A stretch of 64,000 nucleotides of DNA from Fragum whitleyi (lineage: Eukaryota > Mollusca > Bivalvia > Cardiida > Cardiidae): positions 30,827,056-30,891,055 of the forward strand of contig OX411556.1 in assembly GCA_948146395.1 (NCBI GenBank), written 5' to 3'. A program made the position numbers and the translations under genes. Below, in pieces: positions 24,101 through 33,489 of the stretch. Numbering within the stretch: the first letter of the stretch is position 1; each line of letters opens with the position of its first letter. Under the pieces are notes generated by a model, which saw nothing but the letters and a program-made list of their open reading frames with translations, was not told the origin of the DNA and ran no database searches.

Positions 24101-27100
24101 TACGGAGACCAGCGTAATGTATGGAGATGCACGAGCCATTACACTCCACATAAGCTTTCCCAGTTCCATAGTAGCATTTTTGTCTGCCATTTATACCTAA
24201 AGGCAAAAAATAAAGTATACTTGGAAAAAAAGATACAATTTTCTGTTTATAACTTTAAGAAATAAAAGAGAGCAAGAAACTACACTTACACGCATATTCT
24301 AAGGATCGATATAAAAAATCTCGAGCCTTTTTTTGAAAATGGTCAACCGAAACCGAAACATTCTGTCACGCTGAAATTCATTGACTTATCAAAACTTTGT
24401 AAACGATTCTGAAATTTCGACAACATGAATGGGAGGTATAATTTTGAGTGAAAATGAATTCGAATGCCTTGTCCTTTTATTTAGATATGAATGGGTCAAT
24501 CAAAAGGTTGCACAAAGAACATTCTGACTAATTTTCACAAAGACATCAAAGTAGACAAGAACTTAAAGAGTGTCGCCCCACTGTAATTTGAACCAGCGAA
24601 ATCATAAGAACCTTTGCTTTACTTTAAATAAAGTATCGGATGTGTTTTTTTTAAATGTAGATCCAAGGTTATTTTCAGCTACAGAAACAATCATCTACTT
24701 TTCTTTTTGCATTAAAGCCCCCGTCTGTGTTCGTGAACATTTTTGAAAGGCAAGACAGTGATCTTAGGTGACTATGTACACAACAACAAGACTTTTATCC
24801 TCAAAGATTAGCTTAAATTTGTCATTCCAATATTCGGTAAATGATTACGACGCGATGGTCTAACTTGATGAATATTTATGACCCGCAACATTTTGGACTC
24901 CAATTTGAATACAGCTCATTTGCCGCTCCTGCACGTGGGCGTTTCCACGTGTCCAAACTCTCATTTACATATTTTACTTTATACGGCACATTATGCGTTT
25001 CACGAAAAAGCCGCCGTTTGTCAATTGATTTGAATTTTCTAGTAACTCATCTTTAATAAGACTAAATCAAGAAAAAATATTGAAAGAATATTCACGGAGG
25101 AGCTTTAACAATAATAATAATAATTAATAATAATTTTATTTCGGCACAGGTAACATATAATGGTCCATGGGATAAAAGATATATAAAAATACACAATTTG
25201 GAGTTAAGATATTATAGATTACTTAAATTTAAAGAACCATGACATGCTTCAATTAAACAATTAAACAATTTTAAAACTTAGATTTTTAAAAAAGAGGTCA
25301 AGGGCCAAGGTCTAGGAAAATGGTTCTAAAAGATGCCAGGATCAAAGTCAACAATCTGCCAACAATTACTTGTAAAATTGACAGCATAAATATTAAAATT
25401 TTCAGAAGTAGATCAAGGAGGAAGGTCAGTGTCAAGGGCAAAGCATGATGCAAAAATCAGATACAATCATCTACAAACATTTAATTTTGACTAAATAAGT
25501 CCTATACCTGACAATATTTAAGAAAGCATATCAAATGTCATGGTTGGATCAAAGGCTATCATGATGCCAGAATCAAGGATAACCATCTACCAGCATTAAT
25601 TTTTGTCCTACTACAGTTCTAGAAATGATAATCTAATATCTAAAAAGGTCAAAGATTAAGATAGGGGCCTAAGGTTTGTTATTTTACAAGAACCAATGAA
25701 TCATCTGGCAGGCTTAATGCATGGCTTTGTTCAGCCCAAGACAAAATAATTAAAATCCTAAAAAAAGGTCAAAGGTCAAGATCAGCTACAGAAGTCCAAC
25801 AATATAAAACACATCTACCAACCTCTATTTTTTACTGGATAATATTTCAATTAAATCTATAAGTAGGTCCAAGGTTAAGGCTGGGTTCCGGTATGATGCT
25901 TATATCAAATACTATCATCCATCTGCGTTTATTCTTAACTATGTGCAATCCTTGATATGACCTAATAATTCAATACGAAGAAAGAATTCAAATGTCAGGG
26001 TTGTGTTCAAAGGTTCATGATGTTGCAAGGATAAAAAAGCCACCTACTTACATGTACTACAGTGTAGTCGCGGTAGTGTACAGATTGCTAATTGGAATTG
26101 TCACTTGAGGTTGTATACATTAGCTCTATGGTCACTTGAATCAAGGTCGATTTTATGAGGAGACCCAGTGTAACATTGTCTTATTTTTCTAGTGTATTTT
26201 TATTATATTTATTAAACATACGTTTCGGTAAAAAACATAAGGTCATTCCAGATGCACTGCTGTGTACGTACGACCCGCTTAACAGATTTAAATACCTGTT
26301 ACAGCCGATCCGGTTAGGTAGACAGAACATTTTTTTTTGCAAAAAGAAAATAGTTATTCATTAAATGTTAATAAAAATAGCAAGATTTATCATTTGGGAA
26401 ATGTTAGATAAGGATTCTTTGCTCATATTTAACTAAAACATGCCAATACTCAGTAATAAATAACTATTTGATCTTTGTAAATAATCGTTCAAAAAAAGTC
26501 GTCAAAAATGTACAGGCACTTGAACACAAGTTGTTTAGTCACTTGACATATTCAATTCTTATTTTGTATGGTAACTTGATTTGATATCCCCGAGACGAAG
26601 CAATAAATACATGAGGCACGCGCGTTTTTTTCTTTCGTACGAAATGTAAGCTTGGCATAAGAGTTAAGCATCTTCGTCTACATTTGTTTGTCTTATTTAT
26701 ACTACCCTTAGTGGTGTATAGTAAAGGCGGGGTTACCACTTACGGATCACAAAAAGATGTTGCATATCCGTAAAAAGTCATGGATAGTTTCTCCTCTTGA
26801 CTAAAACATGTTTTTAAAGCAAACGATATGCTAAAGCTATGAGGAAAACAATGAAAAGAAGTCAATTTTCTGTACAACGTTTTTATGGATGACTGTACAA
26901 TACCACTTAATAGTTTGTAACTGAACATAGTAAATAACTAAATAATCTAAAATTTCTTTCATTTTAAGCTTATTTTCTCCACAAACATATGCTTAAACAT
27001 ATTGTATCGAACAAAGCTGGTTAACATGCCCTGAGAATAACTCCTGTGAAGATTGGTACAATTATTATCAGTAGTTTCAGGAAATAAGCTATTTTTAATA

Positions 27101-30100
27101 TTTTACCACAAAGGACCATCTTTTGGTGACGCGGCAATCCGTAACTTACATAAATTTGGGCTTGTGTGTGACATTTCCAACAATTTTAAGTGAGCGTACG
27201 GTGCAAACATAGAGCAGCATAGACAGCCACAAGGTGTAAATACAAAGTAACCTGATGATCTACAGATACTTTAAGATCTTATGTAGCTACTAAATGCATA
27301 GTGAAGACTCTGGTCAGACTGTGCGGATACACAGGCTGGTCAGAGTCTTTGCTTTGCACAAGTTTGGAACAGTTGGAAATCTCACGCACATGCTCATTTT
27401 TTTATCAACCAGACCAGAATTTAACGAAGAAAACTGAAATAGCATGTCCATAGGATCACTCCAATAAAAAAACTGAAGTAGTTTAAGTGGTGAAGATATT
27501 TGAATGATTTTTCAATACAAACAAGAGCCGTCAGAGACGGATTATGCTCCCCGAATAAGGCATTGTCACAAAAACAAGAGCCATGTTGGACATGGACATC
27601 CCCCGCCACAAAAGCTTGAAAGTAAACTGAAGCCTAATTGATAAAAGATTATTTTGTACTGTCAGAGATTTACCTCCTATTAAATCTAAGTATTAAAAAT
27701 AACAAAGGGCAATAACTCCAAAATTATGCAAGCAAAAGTTATAGTTCTGGTGTATTGCACTTCGCCTCCATGAGATCTATCCACCCATAGAGTTTCAATT
27801 TGATAGCTATTATACTTGAGAAGATATGCTCAAGACAAAATCTAAGTATCAAAAATAACAAAGGGCAATAACTCCAAAATTATGCAAATAAGAGTTGTAG
27901 TTCTTGTGCACTGCACTTCTCCTCCATGAGATCTATCCACCCATAAAGTTTCAAGTTGATAGCTATTATATTTTAGGAGATATGCTCCAGATATAATCTA
28001 AGTATCAAAAATAACAAAGGGCAATAACTCCAAAATGTTGCAAGCAAGAGTTGTATTCCTTGTGCATAGCACTTCTCCTCCATGAGCTCTATCCACCCAT
28101 AAAGTTTCAAGTTGATAGCTATTATACTTTAGGAGATATGCTCCAGACATAATCTTAGTATCAAAAATAACAAAGGGCAATAACTCCAAAATGTTGCAAG
28201 CAAGAGTTGTAGTTCTTGTGCATAGCATTTCTCCTCCATGAGCTTTATCCACCCAAAAAGTTTCAAGTTGATAGCTATTATACTTTAGGAGATATGCTCC
28301 AGACATAATCTTAGTATCAAAAATAACAAAGGGCAATAACTGCAAAATTATGCAAGCAAGAGTTGTAGTTCTTATGCACTGCACTTCTCCTCCATAAGAT
28401 CTATCCACCCATAAAGTTTCAAGTTGATAGCTATTATACTTTAGGAGATATGCTCCAGACATAATCTTAGTATCAAAAATAACAAAGGGCAATAACTGCA
28501 AAATTATGCAAGCAAGAGTTGTAGTTCTTATGCACTGCACTTCTCCTCCATAAGATCTATCCACCCATAAAGTTTCAAGTTGATAGCTTTTATACTTTAG
28601 GAGATATGCTCTGTGGTCAGATTTCAAAGACTCAAATAAGCTGTTATCTTATTCAGCTAGCATAAAGGTAACAAACATTAAACCCCCTTTTTGCATGACA
28701 TATTTTTAGACACAAATTTCAAATAATTTAGGGTAAAGAACATCTGATTTGCTACTCAATTGTGAAAATTCATCAAATTCTGAGCATAAGACTAGGAGAA
28801 ATGAAAGAATAACTATTTTACGCGCTAACGTAAAGGTAACAAACATTAAGCCCCTTTTTTCCATGATATATATTTTTTTACGTTAATTTCAAATTGTTTG
28901 TAGTAAAGGGCATCTGATTTGCTACTCAAATATGAAATTTCACTAAATTCTGACTGTTAGACTCGGAGAAATTTGGGAAAAACTGTTTTTTACCCTAAGT
29001 CCCCTTTTCCCGTGACGAGGCCTCAAATCCAAAAACCGTCTCAGATGCATCATCACTATATCATAGGGAGTTCACATGGTAAGTTTCATTTGATTTGGCC
29101 CAGGGGTTATGGAGAAATAGGTGGGGACGGACGGACGGAATTACGGACGTACGTACGGACGGACGGACGGACGGACAGACAAAGCGGCGGCTATATGCTC
29201 ACCCTTCGGGGAGCATAATAAAGGGAAGTTATTCAATATCGCAAATGAAATTTAAATGTTAAATTACCGCCATTTAAGAAATCTAAGTGTATTTCTTTAA
29301 ATGGAATTGTGAACGACCCTTGGGCGTTTTCGAAAGACGATAGATAGTTTTGAACGACTGAAGTTGGCGATAGGACTGCTATGGATGGGTCGTGAGCTTT
29401 TGTGGCTAGGTGGATGTCCGTCGTCCATCGTACATGTCGACGTATGCCATGCGACGTCTGTCGTCAACATTTACCTTGCATCCACTCTAGAGGCCACATT
29501 TTTGCCTGATCAACCTGAGCATTATTCAGAATTATTGTCTTGACCTGGGACGATTTCAAAATTGGGCCAGCTTGGGTTAAAAACCAGGACATAGGGTTAA
29601 ATGTTAGAAAACCATGTATCACTCTAGAGGCCATATATTTACCCGACAAACCTGACAATCGATCAGAATGATTGTGTTGATCAAATCTCGGACGAGTTTA
29701 AAATCTGGTCAACAGGGTCAAAAAGTAGGTCACGTTGTCAAATCCGAGAAAAACATTGTGCACACTCTAGAGGCCACATTTTTTCCCGACCAACCTGAAA
29801 ATTTGTAGGGATAATTGTGTAGATGAAATCTAAGTCTTGTTTGAGATTGGGTCAACTGGGGTCAAAAACTAGATCACGGGATCAAATCTCAGAAAAAAAA
29901 CTTGTATGATATCTAGAGGCCACATTTTTTATCTTCAGGAGTTCGTGAGCATTTTGCTATCCATTATGCTGAATAGCCTTAAATATATGATTAGAACTCC
30001 AAAATTATACATATGTCTGTATTACTGTTTAAAACACCCCGAAAGCATCTTCAAAGTACTTCTCATGTTTTGTTAATTATTTTATTACTCTAAAACCTTG

Positions 30101-30394
30101 AAGTTCAAAACTTTAAAAAATCTTTTCAGAAGAAAGACTTCGCTAATATTTTAATTCTTCTTTGGTAGACGGTATTGACAAAGATCAGTCCTTAAAAACA
30201 TGTATCTGACATTTGATCTAAGTCTGAACCGAATTATTTCATTTTAAAGTAGAAAAGTTAAAAACCGAAAATTCAAAATAAATACCGACTCGCAATTATT
30301 GCAACCAGTGCTTTGATTCTTATGCAATTTTTCACTTACCCACGATGAAGCAAACGACTAACACAACATAAAAGCTGTCCCTTAATTGGTTCAT
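12500..30394 (-). CDS. Gene B: secreted three-finger-like cysteine-rich protein with heptad-repeat tail (three exons)
   Basis: Spliced CDS is complement(12500..12807, 24104..24196, 30340..30394), 456 nt, predicting 151 aa. It has a signal peptide (MNQLRD, then FYVVLVVCFIVG). The mature part has eight cysteines in the order C-x10-C-x3-C-x13-C-x8-C-x8-C-x-C-x4-C-N, ending CYCNADFCN. The tail is about ten seven-residue repeats (LSTRSTG, LSKRSLI and similar), Ser/Arg/Leu-rich, ending at TGA. It is homologous over its whole length to genes A and C, with intron positions and phases identical. Introns are very long (about 6.1 and 11.3 kb) because they hold a LINE, a SINE, a pearl-like element and foldback elements. 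Whether such a stretched copy is still expressed cannot be judged from sequence, but every splice site and the frame are intact. Confidence 0.72.
12862..13101. mobile_element. Foldback MITE
   Basis: The ends are inverted copies (GGCCCGTTTTACTAAATATC against the reverse complement of GATGTTTAGTAAAACGGCC). A central perfect hairpin is built on ATCTCATTGGAATAGTC. A second, left-truncated copy is at 53650-53838. It is in intron 2 of gene B. Confidence 0.75.
13102..15795. other. Intron 2 of gene B, proximal part
   Basis: Contains part of a dispersed repeat at about 13480-13700 (ATTCTAGATTCAGAAAATTA), also seen at 35630-35790 in intron 2 of gene A and at 50750-50950. It also holds a poly-A run at 14230-14248. 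No exon was seen. Confidence 0.45.
15796..16075 (-). mobile_element. tRNA-derived SINE, near full length
   Basis: On the minus strand it begins with a tRNA-like head (box A-like TATCGCAATTGGTAGCGC; box B GGTTCGATCTC; loop CTGTCAA suggesting a decayed Asp-type anticodon arm). It shares the same body as the SINEs at 43794, 49784 and 52574 (GTCTCTCACCAATGAGTTGA; GCGGCGTTAAAC), and ends in an AATC-repeat tail (15799-15813). The head differs from the Gly-like head of the other copies. Confidence 0.75.
16560..17000 (+). repeat. Dispersed repeat ending in a CAGACAGACA stretch
   Basis: It has ~110-bp diverged internal units (ACAACATTTGTGTCAAGTTT at 16746 and CAACATTTGTGTAAAGTTTC at 16872), then GGACAGACAGACATAATGAA and ATATGCTCCTC. 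The organisation (tandem core, then short microsatellite) resembles the other pearl-style elements. Its borders are unclear. Confidence 0.45.
17740..18040 (+). repeat. Short tandem pair
   Basis: Two ~140-bp direct copies share CACTATATAAC/CTACTATATAAC, TAAAAGACA and ATCTAATxACAATAT. Non-coding and of unknown origin; they sit just left of the LINE insertion site. Confidence 0.4.
18106..20966 (-). mobile_element. 5'-truncated L1/Tx1-like non-LTR retrotransposon with 12-bp target duplication
   Basis: The identical 12-mer AAGTTGAAAGTT flanks the insertion at 18094-18105 and 20967-20978. On the minus strand the element runs from inside the reverse transcriptase, just upstream of FADD (20914-20925), through the C-terminal region and a ~1.1-kb 3' UTR. 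It ends with a poly-A tail (plus-strand T run, up to about 18133) preceded by an AATAAA (18146-18151). Truncation at the 5' end, poly-A and a target duplication are the marks of target-primed reverse transcription. It lies in intron 2 of gene B, in the same orientation as the gene. Confidence 0.9.
19280..20966 (-). pseudogene. ORF2 remnant (end of RT and C-terminal domain) of the LINE
   Basis: From FADDTTLLMDG through WSGLKINFDKTKLVWIG the RT palm and thumb are readable. A TAA at 20623-20625 and a frameshift near 20510 interrupt it. Then come FIWDGRPKIKT, GGLKIPDVEYF and an unbroken 369-codon frame (19280-20389), with the zinc-knuckle C-x2-C-x8-H-x4-C at residues 253-270 of that frame. The FxWxG...GGLKxPD signature after the RT is typical of the L1/Tx1 lineage. 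With only two disabling changes over about 1.7 kb, the copy is fairly young. The endonuclease and ORF1 are absent. Confidence 0.85.
20979..23060. other. Intron 2 of gene B, distal part
   Basis: AT-rich. No repeat family member with clear borders and no exon-like frame were recognised. Confidence 0.45.
23066..23176 (+). repeat. Short direct repeat
   Basis: ACATTACCAAATAAGCAGAT followed by CACGTGATTG occurs twice, at 23074 and 23143, about 69 bp apart. Each copy contains a CACGTG palindrome. Confidence 0.7.
23932..24066. mobile_element. Small foldback element (~135 bp)
   Basis: Long arms: ATACGGTTTCTTGCCTGGGT continuing to TTCCCGGC on the left is the reverse complement of the right arm ending GGCAAGAAACCGTAT. 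The central loop is about 50 bp. It lies 38 bp from the donor side of gene B exon 2. Confidence 0.75.
24104..24196 (-). CDS. Gene B exon 2
   Basis: 93 nt, acceptor TTTGCCTTTAG, donor GTAAGTAAT, phase 1 at both ends. It encodes INGRQKCYYGTGK, then YVECNGSCISIHYAGL. It is one codon longer than exon 2 of genes A and C. Confidence 0.8.
25110..26060 (+). repeat. Degenerate ~125-150-bp tandem repeat array
   Basis: Recurrent elements AGGTCAAxGxxCAAGG, GATGCCAGxATCAA and CATCTxCCAACA appear about six times after an AATAATAAT simple repeat (25110-25135). Non-coding; in intron 1 of gene B. Confidence 0.55.
26061..27160. other. Intron 1 of gene B, no element recognised
   Basis: Short open frames on both strands have no recognisable motif or splice context. 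Confidence 0.4.
27165..27405. mobile_element. MITE-like element with central hairpin, copy 1
   Basis: It ends in TTGGAAATCTCACGCACATGCTCA and is alignable over its whole length with 63007-63236. Shared parts are CAACAATTT, CATAGACAGCC, CTACAGATACTTT and GTGCGGATACACAGGCTGGT. The right half contains the hairpin GACTCTGGTCAGA ... TGGTCAGAGTC. Confidence 0.65.
27520..29219 (+). mobile_element. Pearl-like element: hairpin start, six 156-bp units, ACGG microsatellite, hairpin end
   Basis: The left end is AACAAGAGCCGTCAGAGACGG (a CCGTC-AGA-GACGG hairpin) followed by TTATGCTCCCCGAA. The right end carries its inverted copy TTCGGGGAGCATAA. Between them are a tandem core (27685-28613), two ~150-bp AT-rich direct repeats (GTAACAAACATTAAxCCCC at 28667 and 28836) and an ACGG microsatellite (29126-29177). 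This order matches the bivalve pearl elements as I remember them. A second AACAAGAGCC start at 27571 suggests one element nested in another. No protein is encoded. Confidence 0.75.
27685..28613 (+). repeat. 156-bp satellite core, six units
   Basis: AACAAAGGGC recurs at 27701, 27857, 28013, 28169, 28325 and 28481: exactly 156 bp every time. Units are highly similar. Because 156 is divisible by three, the minus strand stays open through four units (27998-28627, 209 codons of a 52-residue repeat). I take this as a by-product of the period. Confidence 0.95.
29396..29960 (-). repeat. Diverged fragment of the element type at 4437
   Basis: A GTCCGTCGTCCATCGTACAT stretch is followed by about four ~120-150-bp units marked CACTCTAGAGGCCA (29483, 29623, 29764, 29910). 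Neither terminus is recognisable. Confidence 0.55.
30340..30394 (-). CDS. Gene B exon 1 (signal peptide)
   Basis: 55 nt: 18 codons plus one base, donor GTAAGTGAA. It is four codons shorter at the N terminus than exon 1 of genes A and C. The SFYVVL core is shared with gene C. Confidence 0.72.
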
Positions 30395-30472
30395 TTTGAC
30401 ACACATTTTAAGCAGAGCTTTTCCATAGCTTCTGTTTAACAAATCTCTGTCCCATTTTGCGATTAACACTGA

Positions 30473-30512
30473 GTCAGTTCATTATCTCACGGGTTACTTA
30501 CTAATTTGTGAC
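30473..30512 (-). promoter_or_regulatory. Conserved 40-bp block upstream of gene B
   Basis: GTCAGTTCATTATCTCACGG, then GTTACTTACTAATTTGTGAC; 79 nt upstream of the gene B ATG. It is nearly identical to the block upstream of gene C, while the sequence between block and ATG is less alike. Confidence 0.45.
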
Positions 30513-30580
30513 TTTACATGCGAAAAAGGGTAGTGCATAAAATATCGATCCTAGTCAGACTGCGCGGATTGCGCAGGCTG

Positions 30581-31072
30581 ACTAGGATCGAACTTTTAGC
30601 AATAGGTCGATTTTCTGAATCTAGAATGATCATTCTATATTCCTTTAAAAGAGTCTTCAGGTGCGACTTGCAGTTGACCTCTACAGAAACTAATCTTTAT
30701 TTCAAATACGCATATTACGGAATTCGAAGATGGTTTGTTTTCGTACAACATGTCAAATATCGATTTCCGGTAGATGTAAACTAAAGCTGGCGTTCAGAAT
30801 AAAATATCACAAAGGAAGGTAGACTAGGATCGAAACTTTTAGCAATAGGCCGATTTTCTGAATTTTGAACGATCATTCTATCTTCCTTTGAAAGAATCAT
30901 CAGGTGCGACTAACGGTTGACCTCCACAGTAACTGATCACTGTTTTAAATACGCATAGTACGGAATTCGAAGATAGTGCGTTTTTGTACAATGTTTCAAA
31001 TATTTAAAAGAGAGGTTTGTTTCCGGCAGATGTTAACTTACGTTCGCGTTCGGAATAAATTATTATACAGGA
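30581..31072 (+). repeat. Tandem duplication, ~242-bp unit, 5' of gene B
   Basis: ACTAGGATCGAA starts copies at 30581 and 30823. Both continue TTTTAGCAATAGGxCGATTT, then CAGGTGCGACT, ATACGCATA and ACGGAATTCGAAGAT. Just before copy 1 is a hairpin (CCTAGTCAGACTGCGCGGAT, then GCGCAGGCTGACTAGG). Confidence 0.75.
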
Positions 31073-31076
31073 AGGT

Positions 31077-31495
31077 ATAGAGGATAATCGTTCGTTTCAG
31101 TGTAAGATCGATTTATATTCATTGAGTGAACAATAAAAGCCATATTTTCACGAGTGGAGGAGCCACGAGTGAAAATATAGCTTTTGTTGATTACGAAATG
31201 AAATATTAATAGATCTTACTCGAAAAACAAACGATTATTCTATTTCTTTATTGCAAAATTGAGACAAAATGAGAAATTTCTAGGACATATTTTCGTAAAG
31301 AGTGTCATTTTGCACGTGATTGCTATGCAACGTTCATTGTGACGTCACTTATTTCGTCCCGCATAGATGACGTCAGATAGGAAGAAATGCACAAAAGCAG
31401 GGTAAAAGTTTTTGATAATTTCACGCTTTTGCGGTGAGGTTATCAAGTGATAATCTACCGTTATTTCTCGATAAACCACCGGAAAACACAAAAGA
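31077..31495 (+). mobile_element. F1 palindromic element, complete copy
   Basis: GATAATCGTTCGTTTCAGTG leads into a large foldback whose arms are AACAATAAAAGCCATATTTTC and GAAAATATAGCTTTTGTTG. A ~250-bp tail follows, containing GTGACGTCACTTATTTCGTC and TGACGTCAGATAGGAAGAAA, ending GTTATTTCTCGATAAACCACC. The same order, inverted, is found at 61365-61815. There is no ORF. Confidence 0.75.
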
Positions 31496-32233
31496 AAGAA
31501 TCATCATTCTGGAAACAGAAATTCAGCCAATGTCAGAAAATTCCAAGCCTGGCAACGGGTATCGAGAAGATATATCTTAAACAAAAATAAGTAGTTGGTG
31601 AAAAACAAAACGTCGACATACAAACCTTAATAAGCTATAAGAAAGTCATTTTTTTTAATCCATGAAGAATTTTTTCTGATGCCTAAGATATTAGAAATAT
31701 CATTCGTATAAATTGGGTCAATAAGGATGGTTGTAAGATGACACGGTGGCAACAAAACATATAGGCCCAATTGCATAACAAAAGTTGAGTGGTAAACTCT
31801 AGATTATCCATTAAATTTGATCTATTCTCCAGGAAAACCTGCCGAAATGACAATTGAATTGACAATAGACTTTCTGCCCAATTCTAAAAGAAATGCAATT
31901 TGTTATTCTTTAAACAAGAATGAAAGTTTTTTTTCTCAAAAAGAAATAAATGCACTGACCTGTTTTTGTTACCACAAATAGATTTGTTTATGCAGTGAAA
32001 GTCATTCTAAAGACGCGTTACAATAAGAACAAGTAGGGACATTGCTTTTTTCCAAGAAATGTCTCCTTTTTCCTCAATGTTTTCTTCAATATTTTGCAGC
32101 CTATTTTCAATTTCCACGCTCATCGAATAAACATCTGACAATTCTTTGAAACTGGATTAGTCCAGATATTCTAAATATACATTTACTTTATATATTATGG
32201 GTCCGTGATTAGTCTAAAATTAACTGCTTTTAG

Positions 32234-32663
32234 TACAGTTAAAAACTTCGTGAAATTGACACTCATTCCGATCAAAATCTTTCTTAATCATTCACTCAGC
32301 GCTCCAATCATTCATTCCAAACACTCACTCAAATCGATCAAAAACGCTCCGAAATCATTAGAAAACATCTAAAAATCGTTATAGACTTTCAACAATCAAT
32401 TCAAATCGACCTATTTATTCTACGATTGTAATAGCTGGTGTGGACTTTCATGTATCTGATTGGTCCACAGAGACGTACAAACAGAAAAGTACGTATATTT
32501 ATTTAAAGGGAGAAAACAAATATCGCTAAATTTTGTTTATCCTGAACAAAATTAGCGATGTTGGATTACCTCCCATTAAAAAATTCACTCAAAACTCGAT
32601 CATCACACTCATTCAATTTCATTCCAAAATAATTCACCTTGTCAATTTCACGTTGTTGTTTAT
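32234..32663 (+). mobile_element. F2 TIR element, copy 1
   Basis: The ends are inverted: CAGTTAAAAACTTCGTGAAA at the left against the reverse complement of CAATTTCACGTTGTTGTTTA at the right. It is rich in TCATTC/CACTCA words at roughly 10-12-bp spacing. A nested palindrome is built on AAATATCGCTAAATTTTGTT / AACAAAATTAGCGATGTTGG. Non-coding. Confidence 0.7.
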
Positions 32664-32671
32664 GTATCTTG

Positions 32672-33050
32672 GACAGACAACTCAATTTCAAAGGGACGTC
32701 ATTTAGGTAGATTTTCCTGGAGAACGGATCATTCATATTGATAATCCCGATATGACTTCTTCATATGTTACATTTAAATACATCGTAAAATTGACAAGCT
32801 GAATGATATTAGAATGATGTAGGAATGAAACTGAATGAGTGCGAGGAGTGAGTTTCGATTGAAATTAAAGGAAGGTAATCCAATGACGCAAATTTAGAAT
32901 GGATTTGATTGAGGTGATTGTCAATTTTACGATGTAACTAACTGTATCTGGGAAAGACAACTCAATTTCAATGTGACGTCATTTAGGAAGGTTTTCCTGG
33001 AGAACGGGTCATTTATATGGTTAATCCCGATATGATTTCTTCTTATGCTA
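32672..33050 (+). repeat. Duplicated ~95-bp flank
   Basis: GACAACTCAATTTCAAxGxG, then ACGTCATTTAGG, TTTTCCTGGAGAACGG and AATCCCGATATGA occur at 32672-32765 and 32948-33045. An F2-type terminal fragment in inverted orientation lies between them. The arrangement suggests unequal exchange between neighbouring F2 copies. Confidence 0.6.
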
Positions 33051-33057
33051 CAGCTCG

Positions 33058-33489
33058 TTACATCGTGAAATTTATACCGATCTCAATCAAAACCATTCTT
33101 AATCACTCACCTAGCGCTCCATTCACTCATTCCAAACTTTCACTCAAATCGATAAGAAAGGCTCCAAATGACTAAAAAGTATACAATCAAGAGCTATATT
33201 CAAAATAAATATAAATGGGAAAAATCGCGATTTCACTTACATTACTGAAGTTGTTAGCGTCTGATTGGTTCTTGAAGAAATAGGAAGCAATTTACAGAAC
33301 TTTTATGCATGTTTTATAAAAGGGAGGTAATGAATATCACCAATTTTGTTCATCATGAACAAAATTAGCGATATTGGATTACCGCCCTTTAATTTCACTC
33401 AAAACTCGCTCCACACTCTCATTCAATTCATTCAAAATTCGTTCCAAAATCATTCATCTTCTTGTCTACTTCATAATGTTTTTAACTGT
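33058..33489 (+). mobile_element. F2 TIR element, copy 2
   Basis: Starts CGTTACATCGTGAAATTTAT and ends at the inverted CATAATGTTTTTAACTG. The nested palindrome is GGGAGGTAATGAATATC ... GATATTGGATTACCGCCC. It is nearly colinear with 62508-62940. The two overlapping ~105-codon plus-strand frames here reflect the stop-poor TCATTC words, not a gene. Confidence 0.7.

Noticed and set aside
27685..28613. CRISPR-like array
   Set aside because: Units are 156 bp with no short repeat/unique spacer alternation; the host is eukaryotic.
27998..28627. 209-codon open frame on the minus strand made of 52-residue repeats
   Set aside because: It lies wholly in the 156-bp satellite. A period divisible by three keeps any open frame open. 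There is no start context, splice site or domain.
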